Positions 1-7,596 of a stretch of 34,220 nucleotides of DNA are shown here, piece after piece. The position numbers were made by a program, and so were the translations under genes. Numbering within the stretch: the first letter of the stretch is position 1; every line of letters begins with the position of its first letter. Below the pieces are notes generated by a model. The model searched no databases. It had not been told where the DNA came from and saw only the letters and a list, made by a program, of their open reading frames with translations. Origin of the DNA: Streptomyces sp. CC53 (GTDB lineage: Bacteria; Actinomycetota; Actinomycetes; Streptomycetales; Streptomycetaceae); contig NZ_MKXB01000062.1 of the NCBI RefSeq assembly GCF_001865245.1, positions 5,437 to 39,656 of the forward strand, in the 5' to 3' direction.

Positions 1-48
1 CGCGGCGAGCCACGTGGCGGGCGGGCCCACGGGCGGCGACACGGTCAT
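1..48 (-). CDS. 5' end of a gene running off the left edge
   Basis: Only the first 16 codons are visible: an ATG at 46-48 on the minus strand reading MTVSPPVGPPATWLAA. A clear Shine-Dalgarno sequence (GGAGG, 56-60) sits 7 nt upstream of the start, which supports this as a genuine translation start. The gene is divergent from the regulator that starts at 145, so the roughly 95-bp gap probably holds both promoters. The N-terminus is rich in proline, alanine and valine and does not identify a family. No function can be assigned. Confidence 0.55.
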   Translation of the reverse strand, partial: MTVSPPVGPPATWLAA

Positions 49-94
49 CGGGCGTCCTCCAGGTGATGCGGTCACGCGGGGACCGTAAGCGCGG

Positions 95-100
95 TACAAC
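95..100 (+). promoter_or_regulatory. possible -10 element of the HTH regulator
   Basis: TACAAC resembles a -10 hexamer. A GTG at 106, in frame with the regulator, lies where transcription would start, so a leaderless message from 106 is possible. The ATG at 145 is the competing, Shine-Dalgarno-led start. No convincing -35 was seen. Confidence 0.3.
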
Positions 101-144
101 ACTCTGTGAGCACGCACTGTGCGTGCCGTGAGCGGGAGGTGCGC

Positions 145-1341
145 ATGGGGACTGAACGCGTCGGACGCCGCATCGCATACTGGCGCGAGCACCGAGGGCT
201 CACTCAGTCAGACTTCGGACGGCTCATGGGTCAGTCCCGGCGCTGGGTGCAGGACCTCGAAGGCGGGCAGCGGCAAACCGATCCCAGGCTGTCTGTGCTC
301 CAACGGGCAGCGGAGATCCTGCGCATCCCCCTGGAACGACTCGTGACCGACCCTGCACCCACCCCCGCGTCGACACCCCTCCCCGGCAGCGTGGCGGCCC
401 TGGTGGACTCCCTGCACCAGCCCGCGCACCGGCCCAGCGCCGCCGTGCACCTGCCCGATCTGCGGCGCCGATTGGCATTCTGCTGTCAGGCATGGACCGC
501 CTGCCACTACACGGCCGTCGCCCGCGATCTCCCCGCGATCCTCGCCGCGGCTCACGTCGCTGCCGCAGACAGCACGGAGGGCTCGGTGCTCCTGTCCCGG
601 GCATACCAGCTCACCGCCAGCCTTCTGTTCAAGTACGGGCAGCTCGGCCGTACTCCCGGGGTGCTGGCCGCGGACCGGGCGCTCGTCGCTGCCGAGTCCG
701 CTGGTGATCCGGTGGCAATCGGCGCCGCCGCCCGTCGTGTCGCGCGCGGGCTCATTCATCAGCAGCGACATGCGACCGCCGCCGCCTACGCCAAGACCGC
801 CGCCGCCGAGCTCCGGCCGGAGCTCGAACAGGGAGGCTCCATCGGCCTGTCCACGCTCGGCATGCTGTACCTCGTAGCCGCTGTTGGCGCGACCGGCGCC
901 GGGCGGTCCCCGAGCTCCGTCGCGGAGGCCACTGAGCGACTGGGCGAAGCCGGGGAGGTTGCACAGCGGCAGGGCGACGATCAGGACGCGGACTACACCT
1001 CCTTCGGGCCCACCAACGTCCGACTGCACGAGGTGGACGTGCTGCTGCGTCTCGACGACGCGTGGTCAGCGCTGGAAGCCGCGCAGCGCATCGACCCCGG
1101 CGCCCTGGCAGGACTCGGCAGGGAACGGCAGGCCCGTCACCTCGTGACCAGTGCACGCGCTTCGGCCTTGACCCGGCGCCGCGAGGACGCTACTCAGTTC
1201 CTCCTGGACGCAGAGCAGTTGGCGCCCGAGGAGGTACGGCGGCCCTCTGTGCTCGGCCTGGTGCGGGAACTGCTGATCCTCGTGCCGAACCCCGACCTCA
1301 GCTTGCGTGAGCTTGCGCAGCGCTGTGGACTTCGCCCATGA
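145..1341 (+). CDS. XRE-family HTH regulator with helical-repeat C-terminal region
   Basis: A 398-residue protein. Residues about 5-65 form an XRE/Cro-type helix-turn-helix (GRRIAYWREHRGLTQSDFG, then WVQDLEGGQR and LQRAAEILRIPLERLV). The remaining 300 or so residues are Ala/Leu-rich helical hairpins resembling TPR-type sensor regions of actinobacterial regulators. The ATG at 145 is preferred because GGGAGGT (134-140) is well placed; a GTG at 106 would add 13 residues and could serve a leaderless transcript. The stop codon overlaps the start of the next gene by 4 nt (ATGA), so regulator and flavoprotein are translationally coupled. Two further proteins of this architecture lie in the window (15150 and 30415). 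The ligand and targets are unknown. Confidence 0.8.
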   Translation: MGTERVGRRIAYWREHRGLTQSDFGRLMGQSRRWVQDLEGGQRQTDPRLSVLQRAAEILRIPLERLVTDPAPTPASTPLPGSVAALVDSLHQPAHRPSAAVHLPDLRRRLAFCCQAWTACHYTAVARDLPAILAAAHVAAADSTEGSVLLSRAYQLTASLLFKYGQLGRTPGVLAADRALVAAESAGDPVAIGAAARRVARGLIHQQRHATAAAYAKTAAAELRPELEQGGSIGLSTLGMLYLVAAVGATGAGRSPSSVAEATERLGEAGEVAQRQGDDQDADYTSFGPTNVRLHEVDVLLRLDDAWSALEAAQRIDPGALAGLGRERQARHLVTSARASALTRRREDATQFLLDAEQLAPEEVRRPSVLGLVRELLILVPNPDLSLRELAQRCGLRP

Positions 1342-1877
1342 CGCGAGTGCTTTACCTCATCGCCACTGCTGCCGGGCCGACCCAATACATCGACCGCGGA
1401 GTGCACGCCGCGAAAGCCGCCGGCTGGGACACCTGCCTCATCCTCACCCCCACCGCGGCCAGCTGGTGGGAAGGTCGGCTCAGCGAACTGGAGCAGCTGA
1501 CGGGGCACCCGGTGCGGCACCGCTACACCCGGCCAGGAGAGTCTGGTGGCCTGCCGAAGGCCGACGCGATGCTGGTGGCGCCCCTGACCACGACGAGTCT
1601 GTGCAAGTGGGGTGCGGGCATCACGGACACCGTGGCCCTCGGCATCCCCGCTGAGGCGGTGCACCTCGGCGTGCCTGTGGCGGCGATGCCGTTCTGGTCG
1701 ACGGCTCTCGGGGCTCAACCTGCTGTCGCTCGGGCGCTTGCCGCGCTGCGAGAACAGGGGGTGGTGCTGCTGGACGGCCCGGACGGCTACCAGCCTCACC
1801 CGCCGAAGACGGGCGACGGCGCCTCGTATCCGTGGCACCGGGCGCTTGCTGCGGTAGAGGCTCTGACCCAGGCATGA
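1338..1877 (+). CDS. flavoprotein (HFCD-like family)
   Basis: A 179-residue protein resembling the flavoprotein/PPC-decarboxylase-like (HFCD) fold. It opens with a nucleotide-binding strand-loop (VLYLIATAAGPTQYIDRGVHAAKAAGWD). A central segment (ADAMLVAPLTTTSLCKWGAGITDTVALGIPAEA) resembles the FMN/substrate-binding part of that family, and VPVAAMPFWSTALG follows. Family members bind FMN and often act on cysteine-derived or peptide substrates, but the substrate here cannot be inferred. The gene overlaps the upstream regulator by 4 nt and is followed 5 nt later by a terminator hairpin, so the two genes form a closed bicistronic unit. HTH regulator plus flavoprotein is a pairing I associate with Streptomyces accessory DNA; that is memory, not a search. 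Confidence 0.7.
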   Translation: MTRVLYLIATAAGPTQYIDRGVHAAKAAGWDTCLILTPTAASWWEGRLSELEQLTGHPVRHRYTRPGESGGLPKADAMLVAPLTTTSLCKWGAGITDTVALGIPAEAVHLGVPVAAMPFWSTALGAQPAVARALAALREQGVVLLDGPDGYQPHPPKTGDGASYPWHRALAAVEALTQA

Positions 1878-1882
1878 CGAAA

Positions 1883-1918
1883 CCGCCCCCTGCCCTCCCG
1901 AAGGAGAACAGGGGGCGG
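1883..1918 (+). terminator. hairpin terminator after the flavoprotein gene
   Basis: A perfect 10-bp stem (CCGCCCCCTG at 1883-1892 with CAGGGGGCGG at 1909-1918) encloses a second small stem, CTCC-CGAA-GGAG. It begins 5 nt after the stop codon. There is no U-tract, as is usual in Streptomyces. Confidence 0.7.
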
Positions 1919-1929
1919 GGGCGTGCAGG

Positions 1930-2098
1930 TCAGCGTCCGGCGAGTTCGTACAGCGTCAGACCCAGCGCCGCGACCGCGGTCACCGCGGCCAGCGACGGCA
2001 GCGGCCACCGCGACCGCTCCAGCGCATCGAGGCGCCTCTCGTGATCGGCGAGCTGCCGGTCCGTCTGATCCGACCGCTGCACCAGGAGAGGGAGCGCG
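1930..2098 (-). pseudogene. C-terminal fragment of a phage holin-like membrane protein
   Basis: The minus strand reads ...LLVQRSDQTDRQLADHERRLDALERSRWPLPSLAAVTAVAALGLTLYELAGR, then stop. The pattern is a short coiled coil, then an RWPLP turn, then one C-terminal membrane helix. I recognise this as the end of small holin-like proteins of Streptomyces phages. Upstream (above about 2098) the resemblance ends and the DNA becomes the opposite-strand integrase fragment. The N-terminal part is missing and no ribosome-binding site precedes a start. It is most likely a remnant cut by a deletion. Similarity is judged by eye. Confidence 0.5.
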
Positions 2099-2457
2099 CC
2101 CGGCTGGAGGCGGAAGCCGCCCGGCTGGAGCGCGGTCTGGCGAACCTGCGCGCCCAGCGGGCAATGGACCCGGCCGGCTTCGGGCCGGGGGAGTACGAGG
2201 CAGCGAGGGACCGGATCCGGCAGCAGCAGGCCGCGACCACCGCGGCGCTGGAGAGGGTCGCGGTGGTGGAGCTGACGCCGCGGCAGGAGGACTACGAGCT
2301 GGTGGTGGTGTCGCTCGTGGAGGAGTGGGAGCTGCTCACCGACGCGGAGAAGAACGGGCTGCTGCGGCAGCTGCTCCGGAGAGTCGTGCTGGTCAGAGAG
2401 GGCCGACGGTTTCGGGTTGAGCTGCACCCGATGTGGGAGGCTGACCCGTGGGCGTAG
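2041..2457 (+). pseudogene. C-terminal fragment of a large serine recombinase (integrase)
   Basis: The plus-strand frame encodes a charged coiled coil (ERERARLEAEAARLERGLANLRAQ), then GPGEYEAARDRIRQQQAA. The ending, EEWELLTDAEKNGLLRQLLRRVVL followed by RVELHPMWEADPW, is typical of actinophage and actinobacterial large serine integrases. The catalytic resolvase domain, recombinase domain and zinc ribbon are absent, so it cannot be active. Homology probably starts near 2080-2095, where it meets the minus-strand holin-like fragment; the first 15 or so codons may be junction sequence. The stop lies 30 bp before exonuclease III, which suggests the element once integrated at the 5' end of that gene. 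Confidence 0.65.
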
Positions 2458-2487
2458 GGCAGGGCCCGCAGGGTTGAGGAGTATGTT

Positions 2488-3291
2488 TTGTACACAGTGA
2501 CGACCGCCAATGTGAACGGCATCCGTGCCGCCGCCAAGAAGGGCTTCGTGGAGTGGCTGGCCGGGACGGCCGCCGACGTGCTCTGCCTCCAGGAGGTACG
2601 GGCCGAGGAGTCCCAGCTCCCGGAGCAGGTCCGCGCCCCCGAGGGCTGGCACACCGTCCACGCCCCGGCCACCGCCAAGGGCCGCGCGGGCGTGGCGCTC
2701 TACACCCGCCGCGAACCGGACGCCGTGCGGGTCGGCTTCGGCGTGAGCGAGTTCGACGCCTCCGGCCGGTACGTGGAGGCCGACCTGCCGGGCGTCACCG
2801 TCGCGAGCCTGTACCTGCCGTCGGGCGAGGTGGGTACGGAGCGGCAGGACGAGAAGGTCCGTTTCATGGACGCGTTCCTGCCCTACCTCAAGGAGCTGCG
2901 GGAGCGGGCGGCGGCCGACGGCCGCGAAGTGGTCGTCTGCGGCGACTGGAACATCGCCCACCAGGAGGCGGACCTCAAGAACTGGAAGGCCAACCGCAAG
3001 AACTCCGGCTTCCTCCCCGAGGAGCGCGCCTGGCTGAGCCGTGTCCTGGACCCCGCGGAGGGCGGCTACGTCGACGTGGTGCGCGCCCTCCACCCGGACC
3101 AGGAGGGGCCCTACTCCTGGTGGTCCTACCGCGGCCGCGCCTTCGACAACGACGCGGGCTGGCGGATCGACCTCCTCGTCGGCACCCCGCGCCTCGCGGA
3201 GCGGTGCGTGAAGGCGTACGTGGAGCGTCCCGCCACCCACGCGGACCGCTGGAGCGACCACGCACCCGTCACGGCGGTCTTCGACCTGTAG
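2488..3291 (+). CDS. xthA: exodeoxyribonuclease III (AP endonuclease)
   Basis: A 267-residue exonuclease III of the EEP nuclease fold, acting in base-excision repair by cleaving 5' of abasic sites and removing 3' blocks. Visible motifs are ANVNGIRAAAKKG near the N-terminus, the metal-binding Glu in DVLCLQEVRA (about residue 36), GDWNIAHQEADLKNW (about 151-165), the R-x-D motif in GWRIDLLVG and the C-terminal WSDHAPV. The start is a TTG preceded at 6 nt by GAGGAG (2476-2481); the ATG at 2483 is out of frame and stops at once. The protein is full length, but its start lies only 30 bp from the integrase fragment, so the original promoter may have been displaced. Confidence 0.9.
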   Translation: MYTVTTANVNGIRAAAKKGFVEWLAGTAADVLCLQEVRAEESQLPEQVRAPEGWHTVHAPATAKGRAGVALYTRREPDAVRVGFGVSEFDASGRYVEADLPGVTVASLYLPSGEVGTERQDEKVRFMDAFLPYLKELRERAAADGREVVVCGDWNIAHQEADLKNWKANRKNSGFLPEERAWLSRVLDPAEGGYVDVVRALHPDQEGPYSWWSYRGRAFDNDAGWRIDLLVGTPRLAERCVKAYVERPATHADRWSDHAPVTAVFDL

Positions 3292-3321
3292 GGCGCGGCA
3301 GCCCCGGCCGCGCCCGCTGCC

Positions 3322-3338
3322 GGCCCCGCCGCGGGGCC
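3322..3338 (+). terminator. hairpin after xthA
   Basis: A 7-bp perfect stem (GGCCCCG / CGGGGCC) with a 3-nt loop, 30 bp downstream of the xthA stop. Probably a transcription terminator. Confidence 0.45.
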
Positions 3339-3417
3339 GTCGGCGGTCCTCCGGTGCCTGGGCGCTCCTACTCAGGAGGCACTGGGTACCTGCGCGGTGC
3401 ACCGGCCCCCGTCCGCC

Positions 3418-3429
3418 CTGTTAGAACAG
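3418..3429. promoter_or_regulatory. 12-bp palindrome in the xthA-lipoprotein gap
   Basis: CTGTT-AG-AACAG is a dyad in the 358-bp gap 3292-3649, in the least GC-rich stretch of that gap. It may be an operator for the lipoprotein gene 220 bp downstream. It does not match the actinobacterial LexA box (GAAC-N4-GTTC). Nothing else in the gap looks coding. Confidence 0.2.
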
Positions 3430-3526
3430 ACATCCACGCGATCATGAGTCGTGCGGTGAGGGACGGGGGCGGAACGACGGGCCCCACACGGTACGGACCG
3501 GCCTGCTCGGCCGGGGGCTGCGGGCG

Positions 3527-3558
3527 GGCCGTCCGGCGTGCGGCTGGACCGGACGGCC
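3527..3558. terminator. 10-bp stem-loop upstream of the lipoprotein gene
   Basis: GGCCGTCCGG (3527-3536) pairs with CCGGACGGCC (3549-3558) across a 12-nt loop, 91 bp before the lipoprotein start. It could be a terminator for read-through from xthA or a leader structure of the lipoprotein message. Confidence 0.35.
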
Positions 3559-3649
3559 TGTCCGGGGCGTCGCTGGTGGCGCCGCACCGGACCCGGTCCC
3601 GACCCGGGCGCTGCTCGTGCGCGCTGCCGGAACCGAGGAAAGGCCACTG

Positions 3650-4354
3650 ATGACTTCTCGTACGCGATCCGCCCTCCGCTCGTTCGCCGTCTTCGCCCTG
3701 GCCGCTGCCGGGCTCGTGGCCGGCTGCGGGAAGAGTCCGGACGCCTCGGCCTCCGGCGGGGCGGAGGGGACGGCGGCGGAGGTGGCCGAGCGGGTGAACG
3801 AGACGATGCGCAAGACATCGTTCCACGCCTCGGGGACCACGACCGCCTTCGTCGGGGCGGAGCAGGAGACCTGGTGGGACCCCGAGAAGGGCCTGCGGAT
3901 GAAGACGACCGGCGGCGGGGTGTCCGGGGAGATGTACTGCAAGGACGGGACCTCGTACATCAGCGCGCCCCTGTTCGCCGACATGCTGGAGGAGCGCGGG
4001 CAGAACGTCACGGTGCCCGACCGGCTCGCGGATGTCTTCGTGACCACGGGAAGCGGGCAGGGCTGCGACGCGTACTTCGCGGTCTCCGATACCGCGGAGT
4101 TCCTCCCCGAGGAGGACACGACGGTCGGCGGCACGGCGGCGAAGGCCCTCAAGGTGTACGCGGGCACCGCCTCCGACACGTACTTCGTCGCGGACGGCGA
4201 CACGGCCCGGCTGCTCCGGCTGGACTCGCTGAGGAACGGCCGCAGGAGCACGACGACGTACGACTCGTTCGGGGACTCGTTCTCGATCTCGATACCCCCG
4301 AAGGAGAAGACCATGTCCTTGGAGGCGTTCCGCCGGGAGGCGGGTGCGGAGTAG
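3650..4354 (+). CDS. secreted lipoprotein, LolA/LppX-like
   Basis: A 234-residue predicted lipoprotein. The N-terminus has basic residues (MTSRTRSALR), a hydrophobic helix (SFAVFALAAAGL) and the lipobox VAGC, predicting lipidation at Cys about 24 and anchoring on the outer face of the membrane. The mature part starts with a low-complexity linker (SPDASASGG) and then repeated beta-strand patterns (FHASGTTTAFVGAEQETWWDP, GLRMKTTGGGVSGEMYCKDGTSYI) resembling the LolA/LppX half-barrel of actinobacterial lipoproteins. The ligand is unknown. The ATG at 3650 follows GAGGAAAGG; a start at 3617 would bury the signal peptide behind a charged extension. It is probably monocistronic, followed by a terminator. 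Confidence 0.75.
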   Translation: MTSRTRSALRSFAVFALAAAGLVAGCGKSPDASASGGAEGTAAEVAERVNETMRKTSFHASGTTTAFVGAEQETWWDPEKGLRMKTTGGGVSGEMYCKDGTSYISAPLFADMLEERGQNVTVPDRLADVFVTTGSGQGCDAYFAVSDTAEFLPEEDTTVGGTAAKALKVYAGTASDTYFVADGDTARLLRLDSLRNGRRSTTTYDSFGDSFSISIPPKEKTMSLEAFRREAGAE

Positions 4355-4360
4355 TGCACG

Positions 4361-4380
4361 GCCCCGCAGCCGGACGGGGC
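4361..4380 (+). terminator. terminator after the lipoprotein gene
   Basis: GCCCCG (4361-4366) pairs with CGGGGC (4375-4380) across an 8-nt loop, starting 6 nt after the stop codon. Confidence 0.5.
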
Positions 4381-4656
4381 TCTCGCACGGGGGTGTCCTC
4401 GCGGGGTGGGCTGTCTCCTGGAACGGGTGCCACGTGCGCTGCGTGCACCTGGGCACCGGCGGGGCGGCCAGGCGGTGGTGAGGACCGGCGGCAGGTCGTC
4501 CCTGCTCCGGACGGTCGTCCGGGTGCCCCGGGTGCGCCCGCCGTCCCGGGACACGCGCAGCGTCAGCAGGGGCTTCGCGGTGCCGGCGGGGGCGCTGCGG
4601 CCGTCGCCGGCCGTTCCGGTGGCGGTGGCCGCCGGTGTACTGCGGGGCCGTCACGC

Positions 4657-4696
4657 CGACGGGCGGATCGTCGGTGCGGGGACGATCCGCCCGTCG
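4657..4696. terminator. 16-bp perfect stem between convergent genes
   Basis: Within the 413-bp gene-free stretch 4355-4767, the sequence at 4657-4672 is the exact reverse complement of 4681-4696 (core GACGGGCGGATCGTC), with an 8-nt GC-rich loop. The symmetry suits a bidirectional terminator between the plus-strand lipoprotein gene and the minus-strand permease gene. Nothing else was recognised in this gap. Confidence 0.55.
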
Positions 4697-4730
4697 TTCC
4701 GGGGCGCGCGCAGGGGCGGGGGTGACGGCC

Positions 4731-4756
4731 GTCCGCGGGGGCTCACCCGGGCGGAC
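4731..4756 (-). terminator. stem-loop just after the permease stop
   Basis: GTCCGC at 4731-4736 pairs with GCGGAC at 4751-4756, extended inside by GGG/CCC around a GCTCA loop. It begins 12 bp beyond the minus-strand stop at 4768 and probably terminates the DrrAB operon. Confidence 0.45.
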
Positions 4757-4767
4757 CGCGGCCGGTC

Positions 4768-5559
4768 CTACTTCGGGTCGCGGTGGAACACCGACGTGGA
4801 CCACGCGTAGCCGAGGACGGCCAGGCCCAGGGACCAGGCGACGGCCAGCCACCCGTTGTGGCCGATCCCGCTGCCCAGCAGCAGCCCGCGCAGCGTCTCG
4901 ACGGCCGGGGTGAACGGCTGGTACGCGGCGATCGGCTGGAACCAGCCGGGCATCGCGTCGACCGGGACGAACGTGCTGGAGATCAGCGGCAGGAAGATCA
5001 GCGGCATCGCGGTGTTGCTGGCCGCCTCGGCGTTGGGGCTGATCAGGCCCATCCCGACCGAGATCCAGGTGAGCGCCAGCGCGAACAGCACCAGCAGCCC
5101 GAACGCCGCCACCCACTCCAGGACGGTGGCGTCCACGGACCGGAAGCCGATGGCGACCCCGACGGCCCCGACGAGGAGCACGCTGGCCACGCACTGCAGC
5201 ACGCTGCCGACGACATGCCCCACGAGTACCGACCCGCGGTGGATCGCCATGGTCCGGAAGCGGGCGATGACGCCCTCGGTCATGTCCGTGGCGACGGACA
5301 CCGCGGTGCCGATGGTGGTGCTGCCGATGGTCATCATCAGGATGCCGGGGACCAGGTACGCGACGTACTGCGACCGGTCCGCTCCGCCGCCGCCGATGCC
5401 GGCGCTCATCGTGTCGCCGAAGACGTACACGAACAGCAGGAGCAGCATCACCGGCGTGAGCAGCAGGTTCAGCGTCAGGGACGGGTAGCGGCGGGCGGGC
5501 AGCAGGTTCCGCCGCAGCATCGTGGACGAGTCGCGCGCGGCGAGGGACAGGGAGCTCAT
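4768..5559 (-). CDS. ABC-2 type transporter permease, DrrB-like
   Basis: A 263-residue integral membrane protein with six likely transmembrane helices (for example LTLNLLLTPVMLLLLFVYVFG, YLVPGILMMTIGSTTIGTAVS, VASVLLVGAVGVAIGF, AFGLLVLFALALTWISVGMGL and a helix near the C-terminus). It has the ABC-2 pattern GLISPNAEAASNTAMPLIFLPLISSTFVPVDAMPGWFQPIAAYQPFTPAVETLRGLLLG, typical of DrrB drug-export permeases. Its ATG overlaps the stop of the ATPase gene (ATGA), so the two subunits are co-translated. It should form the membrane channel of a drug or lipid exporter with the protein at 5556-6569. The substrate is unknown; DrrB homologues are often annotated as daunorubicin resistance without evidence. 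Confidence 0.88.
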   Translation of the reverse strand: MSSLSLAARDSSTMLRRNLLPARRYPSLTLNLLLTPVMLLLLFVYVFGDTMSAGIGGGGADRSQYVAYLVPGILMMTIGSTTIGTAVSVATDMTEGVIARFRTMAIHRGSVLVGHVVGSVLQCVASVLLVGAVGVAIGFRSVDATVLEWVAAFGLLVLFALALTWISVGMGLISPNAEAASNTAMPLIFLPLISSTFVPVDAMPGWFQPIAAYQPFTPAVETLRGLLLGSGIGHNGWLAVAWSLGLAVLGYAWSTSVFHRDPK

Positions 5560-6569
5560 CGGGCGGTCTCCTCGGGCTGGTCGGTGTTCGTACGGGTGGG
5601 CCGGCCGCTGCCGGTCAGGGCGAGGAAGACGTCGTCGAGGTCGGGCGTGTGCACGGTCAGTTCGTCGGCCTCGACGCCCGCCGCGTCCAGCCGGTCCAGG
5701 TGGGAGCGCAGCTCCCGCTGGCTGCCGTCGCTGGGTATCCGCAGCGCCAGGGCCTCGTCGTCCCGGGCGGCCCCGCGCAGCGCGTCGGCGGCGGACCGGT
5801 ACGCGGCCGGGTCGGAGAAGCGCAGCCGCAGGTGCCCGCCGGGGACCGTCCGCTTCAGTTCCTCGGCGGTGCCCTCGGCGGCGATCCGGCCGCCGTCCAG
5901 CACCGCGATGCGGTCGGCGAGCTGGTCGGCCTCCTCCAGGTACTGGGTGGTGAGGAGGACCGTGACTCCGTCGGAGACCAGTTCGCGCACGATCTGCCAC
6001 ATGGTGTGCCGGGAACGCGGGTCGAGGCCGGTGGTCGGCTCGTCGAGGAAGATGATCCGGGGGTCGCCCACCAGGGTCATCGCGATGTCGAGGCGGCGCT
6101 TCATGCCGCCGGAGTAGCTCTGGGCGGGCTTCCCGGCGGCGTCGGCCAGGTCGAAGCGCTCCAGCAGTGCGGCGGTGACGCGGCGGCCCTCCCGGCGGGA
6201 CAGGTGGTGCAGGCCGGCCATGAGGAGCATGTTCTCCTCGCCGGTGAGCAGCCCGTCGACGGCGGAGAACTGCCCGGTGACGCCGATCGCGGCGCGCACC
6301 CCGTGCGGTGACGTGGCGATGTCGTGGCCGGCGACCTCGGCCTGCCCGCCGTCGGGGGAGACGAGCGTGGAGAGGATCTTGACGGTGGTGGTCTTGCCGG
6401 CGCCGTTCGGTCCGAGCAGGGCGAACACGGACCCGGCCGGGATGTGCAGGTCGAGGCCGTCGAGGACGGTCTTGTCGCCGTACGCCTTGCGCAGGCCGGT
6501 GGCGGCGACGGCGGCGCGGGACGCCCGGCTGCGGCCCCGACTGGATGTGGGCATGACAGATGAGCTCAT
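5556..6569 (-). CDS. ABC transporter ATP-binding protein, DrrA-like
   Basis: A 337-residue cytoplasmic ATPase. It shows Walker A GPNGAGKTT (about residue 55), the signature YSGGMKRRLDIAM, Walker B RIIFLDEPTTGLDPRSR and the switch TTQYLEEADQLADRIAVLDGGRI. The C-terminal extension (LRLRFSDPAAYRSAADAL... LDDVFLALTGSGRP) is the DUF4162-type tail of the DrrA family. The ATG is chosen because AGGAGG lies 5-6 nt upstream; longer frames run into the DUF4097 gene. It powers export by the overlapping DrrB-like permease. It sits third in an operon behind the ribbon-helix-helix and DUF4097 genes. Confidence 0.9.
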   Translation of the reverse strand: MSSSVMPTSSRGRSRASRAAVAATGLRKAYGDKTVLDGLDLHIPAGSVFALLGPNGAGKTTTVKILSTLVSPDGGQAEVAGHDIATSPHGVRAAIGVTGQFSAVDGLLTGEENMLLMAGLHHLSRREGRRVTAALLERFDLADAAGKPAQSYSGGMKRRLDIAMTLVGDPRIIFLDEPTTGLDPRSRHTMWQIVRELVSDGVTVLLTTQYLEEADQLADRIAVLDGGRIAAEGTAEELKRTVPGGHLRLRFSDPAAYRSAADALRGAARDDEALALRIPSDGSQRELRSHLDRLDAAGVEADELTVHTPDLDDVFLALTGSGRPTRTNTDQPEETAR

Positions 6570-6669
6570 GGAGCCCTCCTGTTCGAAGGTGAGCTTGCGA
6601 GGACGGGAGCAGTGGGGGTGGGGCGGGAAGGCGGTGGGGGAGTGGGGGCCCCGGGGAGGGGCGGCGGAG

Positions 6670-7512
6670 TCAGTGCCTGGCGCGGAGGATGTCGACGTTG
6701 CCCCAGGTGGTCCGCGCGTGGACCTTGACGGTGCCCTCCGTTCCCTGCGGGGCATCCGACGCGGCGAGGGTGTTGCGCACCAGCCCCCGGTGGGACCTGA
6801 CGTCGACCCAGGCGGCCACGCCTTCGCGGATGCCGATCTCGACGGGGCCGTGGGACGTTTCCAGGTGCACCTCTCCGGAGGAGACTTCGGCGACGCGCAG
6901 GTGGCCGTGGGTGGTGGTGCCCGTGACCGAGGCCTCGGCGCACCCGATGTCGACGCCGCCGTGGGCACCGCTCACCCGCAGCTCGCCGGTCACCGTGCCG
7001 ACGGCCGTCGTGCCGTGGGAGTTCTTCAGGACGGCGGGGCCGTCGACGGTGCCGACGCGGATGCTCCCGGAGCTGCTGGTGATCTCGGCCGCGCCCACCA
7101 CCCGGTCCACGGTGACCGAGCCGTGCGACACCTCCAGCCGGAGCGGGCCGGTCGAGTCGAGGCGGGTGCCGCCCACCGTGGTCTTCCCGCGGACCTCGCC
7201 GAGCCGGCCCTCGCCCAGCAGGTCGACCGCGGAGCCGGTCACGTCGACGGCCGAGCCCTCGGGCAGCTCCACCGCCACGTCGACGGTGCCGCCGCGCCCG
7301 AGCAGGTTGGCCTTCGGCGTGGTGACGGTCAGGACGCCGCCCGCGTAGGTGACGGTGGTCTGGTCGGCCGCCCGCACGTCCAGGTCCTTCTTCGGGTCGC
7401 GGGGCCGTACGTCGACGACCGTGTCGGCACGGTCGCCCGCGCTGAACCGGAGGGAGCCGGCGTACACGCGGGCCGTGACGGAGATCGGGTCGGGAGTGGC
7501 GAAAGAAGGCAT
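6670..7512 (-). CDS. DUF4097-family beta-repeat protein
   Basis: A 280-residue protein made almost wholly of short beta-strand repeats with turn glycines (LRLEVSHGSVTVDRVVGAAEITSSSGSIRVGTVDGPAVLKNSHGTTAVGTVTGELRVSGAHGGVDIG). This is the pattern of DUF4097/adhesin-like beta-helix proteins. No signal peptide or transmembrane segment is visible, so it appears cytoplasmic despite the adhesin-like fold. It lies 84 bp after the ribbon-helix-helix gene and 100 bp before the DrrA-like gene, all on the minus strand, which suggests a role tied to transporter expression or membrane stress. No catalytic motif is visible. The start ATG has GAGGAC about 10 nt upstream. Confidence 0.8.
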   Translation of the reverse strand: MPSFATPDPISVTARVYAGSLRFSAGDRADTVVDVRPRDPKKDLDVRAADQTTVTYAGGVLTVTTPKANLLGRGGTVDVAVELPEGSAVDVTGSAVDLLGEGRLGEVRGKTTVGGTRLDSTGPLRLEVSHGSVTVDRVVGAAEITSSSGSIRVGTVDGPAVLKNSHGTTAVGTVTGELRVSGAHGGVDIGCAEASVTGTTTHGHLRVAEVSSGEVHLETSHGPVEIGIREGVAAWVDVRSHRGLVRNTLAASDAPQGTEGTVKVHARTTWGNVDILRARH

Positions 7513-7540
7513 GGCTGTACCGTCCTCGTGGGTCCTTGGG

Positions 7541-7561
7541 CCGTCCCCGCTGGTGGGACGG
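7541..7561 (-). terminator. intercistronic hairpin between RHH and DUF4097 genes
   Basis: CCGTCCC and GGGACGG form a perfect 7-bp stem with a 7-nt loop between the two genes. It may attenuate transcription or set a different expression level for the first gene. Confidence 0.35.
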
Positions 7562-7596
7562 TATGAGTGAAGTGGTGCGGGCGGCGTGCGGTGCGG

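Noticed and set aside
3418..3429. LexA/SOS box near xthA
   Set aside because: CTGTTAGAACAG does not have the GAAC-N4-GTTC arrangement of actinobacterial LexA sites and lies downstream of xthA.
3617..3649. Upstream start for the lipoprotein
   Set aside because: It would place 11 charged residues before the signal peptide and lacks a ribosome-binding site; the ATG at 3650 has one.
4406..4810. A 134-codon plus-strand frame after the lipoprotein gene
   Set aside because: It runs through a 16-bp terminator stem and into the opposite-strand permease gene, and the translation is Arg/Gly-rich without features.
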